Positions 62,240 through 64,000 of a stretch of 64,000 nucleotides of DNA are shown in pieces. The notes under the pieces were generated by a model. It worked only from the letters and a program-made list of their open reading frames with translations, was not told the DNA's origin and made no database searches. The translations under genes and the position numbers were made by a program. Origin of the DNA: Tepidamorphaceae bacterium. GTDB lineage: Bacteria; Pseudomonadota; Alphaproteobacteria; Rhizobiales; JAKSCL01. The first letter of the stretch is position 1; the number at the start of each line of letters is the position of its first letter. The stretch covers positions 43,882-107,881 of the forward strand of contig JANQPO010000003.1 in the NCBI GenBank assembly GCA_028289445.1, in the 5' to 3' direction.

Positions 62240-62860
62240 ATGTCTCCATCCAAAGTCGACACCGCTATTTTCGACATCGGCAACGTCCTATTGAAGTGGG
62301 ACATGGCGCCTCTGATCGAGGCTCTGGCTGGGACGCCGGAGCGTGCTCGCCACGTGCGCGAGAACGTTATTACCCATGACTGGAACGTCCAGATGGACGC
62401 CGGCAAGACTTGGGGCGAGGGCTGCGCCGAACTCGCGGCCGAGCATCCCGAATACGCCGATCTTATCCATGCCTTTAACGCCAGGTGGGAAGAAACGGTC
62501 CATGGGCCGGTCGACGGAACGGCGGACATTGTGGAGACGCTGCACGCCCGTGCGGTGCCTCTTTATGCGCTGACGAATTTCTCGTCGGAAAAGTTCGCCA
62601 TCGCGCGCCCGAAGTTTCCCGTCTTCGAGCGGTTTCGCGACATCCTAGTGTCTGGCGACGAATTCCTGTTGAAGCCGGACCCGGCCATCTACCACCGCCT
62701 CCTCGACCGTAACGGTCTCGACGCGCGGTCGTGTGTGTTCATCGATGACTCGCTCAAGAACGTCGATGGCGCCAGGGCCGTCGGCATGCAGGCGCTCCAC
62801 TTCACTGACGCGCCCGCGCTCGCGGAGGAATTGCGGGCGCTGGGGTTCCCTATGTCTTAG
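62240..62860 (+). CDS. HAD superfamily phosphatase, subfamily IA
   Basis: The start at ATG 62240 gives 206 residues. HAD motifs: I, AIFDIGNVLLKW (nucleophile Asp12; Gly in place of the second Asp); II, YALTNFSS; III, LLKPDPAIY with Lys; IV, FIDDSLKNVDGA. The cap domain is helical (about 20-90). It resembles YihX-type sugar phosphatases and haloacid dehalogenase-like proteins. It is divergent from the amidase with 113 bp between starts and may serve the same pathway. Confidence 0.88.
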   Translation: MSPSKVDTAIFDIGNVLLKWDMAPLIEALAGTPERARHVRENVITHDWNVQMDAGKTWGEGCAELAAEHPEYADLIHAFNARWEETVHGPVDGTADIVETLHARAVPLYALTNFSSEKFAIARPKFPVFERFRDILVSGDEFLLKPDPAIYHRLLDRNGLDARSCVFIDDSLKNVDGARAVGMQALHFTDAPALAEELRALGFPMS

Positions 62861-62891
62861 AGGGGAACGGGGTGAGCTGCACACCTCTCGC

Positions 62892-63013
62892 GTCATTCCG
62901 GAAAGCGCGTCGCGTTTATCCGGGATCGTTCGCGGTGTGGCGCCCGCATCGTTGATGAAGCGATCCCGGTTCTGCGGCGCACCGTCAAAACGCTGCACCG
63001 CACCCCGGATGAC
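62892..63013. repeat. nested inverted-repeat element
   Basis: Outer arms GTCATTCCGG (62892-62901) and CCGGATGAC (63005-63013) enclose inner arms CCGGGATCG (62920-62928) and CGATCCCGG (62961-62969). The 220-bp gap between the HAD gene and the autotransporter has no supported gene. A degenerate dispersed intergenic repeat is the simplest reading. Confidence 0.45.
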
Positions 63014-63082
63014 GATGGAATGGCAGCAGACGCGCCGTAGCGCGTCCGCGATGGCGTTGGGGTGAGGCGTGCGGTCCCCGCT

Positions 63083-64000
63083 CTAGAACTTGACGGTCAG
63101 TCCTGCCGCGCCACGATGGTCTACGGTGGAGCTTGAGAAGGCGCCGTCATAGCGGGCGTGCATGGAGACCATGTCGTTGAAGTCGATCGCCGCCCCGATG
63201 CCGGCCGCCAGCCGGTCCCGGTCGATCGCCGCCGACCGTGTCGCGAACGTGGCGCCCGCGACCGCGGCAATCGCCGAATTGCTCGTCACCTGATCGTCGC
63301 CGAAGACATGCTCCCACACGAGACGCGCGTCGCCCATCACCCGCACACCGTCCATCATGTGCGACACCGTTGCCGCCACGCCCAGCCCGGTGATCGCCTG
63401 GTTGGCGTCGTCGGACCCCACGGTGAGATTGAGGATACCGGCGCCGGTCTCGGTGAAGCCGTCGCGCTCGGCAAAGACCGCGTCCAGGGTCGCCAGCGGG
63501 CCGACGCCGAAGCCGGAGCCCGCAAGCGGAGCCGCGAACTGGGCGGCATCGAGGAACACCTCCGCAGAGCCCGTCAGGCTCGACCCGTCGGCATCGCCAT
63601 TCGCCGTCACCGCCGCACCGCCGAAGGCGATCCGCCGGCTCATGTCATAGTCCTGCCAGGCATAGGAGATCGCACCCGACAGCGACAGCGCCCCGGCCTC
63701 GGCCGCCGCATAGACGCCCGCATGCCAGCTCGCGACATCGGCATTGGAGGCCGTTGAATCGACATCCGACATGCTGTAGCCGCCGGCCAGACCGACGAGG
63801 ACCGGAATGGGCATGCCCTGGACATAGTGTTCCGCGCCGATGGCGAACCCGCCCGACTGGGCATCCCAGCCCGGGATCGCGCCGTCATTGTCGGTGTCCG
63901 ACAGACCGCCCATGGCCGCCGCCCACACGCCCCAGCGCTTGGGCTCAAGCGCCACCGCCTCGACCGGCAGGTCCGGCGCATCGGCGGCCAGAACATGCGG
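63083..64000 (-). CDS. autotransporter-type outer membrane beta-barrel protein, C-terminal part
   Basis: The frame is open to the window edge, so only the last 305 residues are seen. They form an autotransporter-like barrel: RWGVWAAAMGGLSDTDNDG at the passenger junction, repeated amphipathic strands rich in Gly, Ala and Ser (VLVGLAGGYSMSD, WHAGVYAAAEAGALSLSGAISYAWQDY), VMGDARLVWEHVFGDD and the closing AAGLTVKF with a terminal Phe, the signal for BAM-mediated insertion. Relatives secrete an N-terminal passenger, often an adhesin; here the passenger lies outside the window. Local GC content looks higher than in neighbouring genes. Confidence 0.88.
   Translation of the reverse strand, partial: PHVLAADAPDLPVEAVALEPKRWGVWAAAMGGLSDTDNDGAIPGWDAQSGGFAIGAEHYVQGMPIPVLVGLAGGYSMSDVDSTASNADVASWHAGVYAAAEAGALSLSGAISYAWQDYDMSRRIAFGGAAVTANGDADGSSLTGSAEVFLDAAQFAAPLAGSGFGVGPLATLDAVFAERDGFTETGAGILNLTVGSDDANQAITGLGVAATVSHMMDGVRVMGDARLVWEHVFGDDQVTSNSAIAAVAGATFATRSAAIDRDRLAAGIGAAIDFNDMVSMHARYDGAFSSSTVDHRGAAGLTVKF

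Overview
The window looks like a chromosomal segment of a GC-rich alphaproteobacterium, most likely in the Hyphomicrobiales (Rhizobiales). The grounds are the order of the cytochrome oxidase cluster, an LsrB/VtlR-type LysR gene next to trxB, paired DUF1127/LysR genes, a DnaG primase with a degenerate zinc motif, IalB and ELM1 homologues, and palindromic dispersed repeats with CCGAAAA/TTTTCGG arms. I see no transposase, integrase, prophage, CRISPR array, rRNA or tRNA gene. Most of the window is core genome. The accessory-looking parts are the duplicated DUF1127/LysR cassettes (17.7-20.5 kb), an orphan surface protein (26.0-27.3 kb), a sugar catabolic operon (55.2-62.1 kb) and a partial autotransporter at the right edge.

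Layout. 0.2-11.4 kb (minus strand): the aa3 oxidase operon coxB-coxA-ctaB-coxF-ctaG-coxC, then DUF983, SURF1, an M32 carboxypeptidase, threonine synthase, an M16 processing-type peptidase and a GNAT acetyltransferase. 11.7-17.6 kb (plus): IalB-like protein, GNAT, TldD, a Kef-type antiporter and a MATE transporter. 17.7-20.5 kb: two tandem copies of a divergent DUF1127/LysR pair. 20.6-25.8 kb: a WbpM/FlaA1-type nucleotide-sugar enzyme, a small membrane protein, a SAF-domain oxidoreductase and an aspartate aminotransferase. 26-30.6 kb (plus): surface protein, EF-G paralogue and MsrP. 30.7-35.6 kb (minus): a predicted small RNA, LsrB/VtlR, trxB, ELM1, azlCD and greA. 35.7-42.8 kb: carB and carA separated by a LytTR regulator, DUF2306 protein and YpfJ-type peptidase. 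43-48.5 kb (plus): yqeY, dnaG, rpoD and a small conserved gene. 48.5-55.1 kb: DUF3179 protein, HlyU-like protein, a betaine/choline-type ABC transporter lacking a binding protein, a tyrosine phosphatase and an MsbA-type exporter. 55.2-62.9 kb: the operon amidase, PfkB kinase, LacD-type aldolase, FucI-like isomerase, Gfo/Idh/MocA oxidoreductase and FAD reductase, with a divergent HAD phosphatase.

The most interesting signals are these. (1) Just downstream of lsrB/vtlR there is a predicted sRNA of about 150 nt with a CU-rich loop and an intrinsic terminator. Its promoter has a perfect T-N11-A LysR box centred about 64 bp upstream of the predicted start, which suggests an AbcR-like sRNA controlled by its neighbour. 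(2) Both copies of the DUF1127/LysR cassette keep the same composite operator with identical spacing. (3) The isomerase-kinase-aldolase operon encodes an Embden-Meyerhof-like route for an unidentified sugar, and its kinase resembles sulfofructose kinases. (4) Upstream of carB, a hairpin with a T-tract overlaps a 19-codon reading frame containing five consecutive arginine codons.
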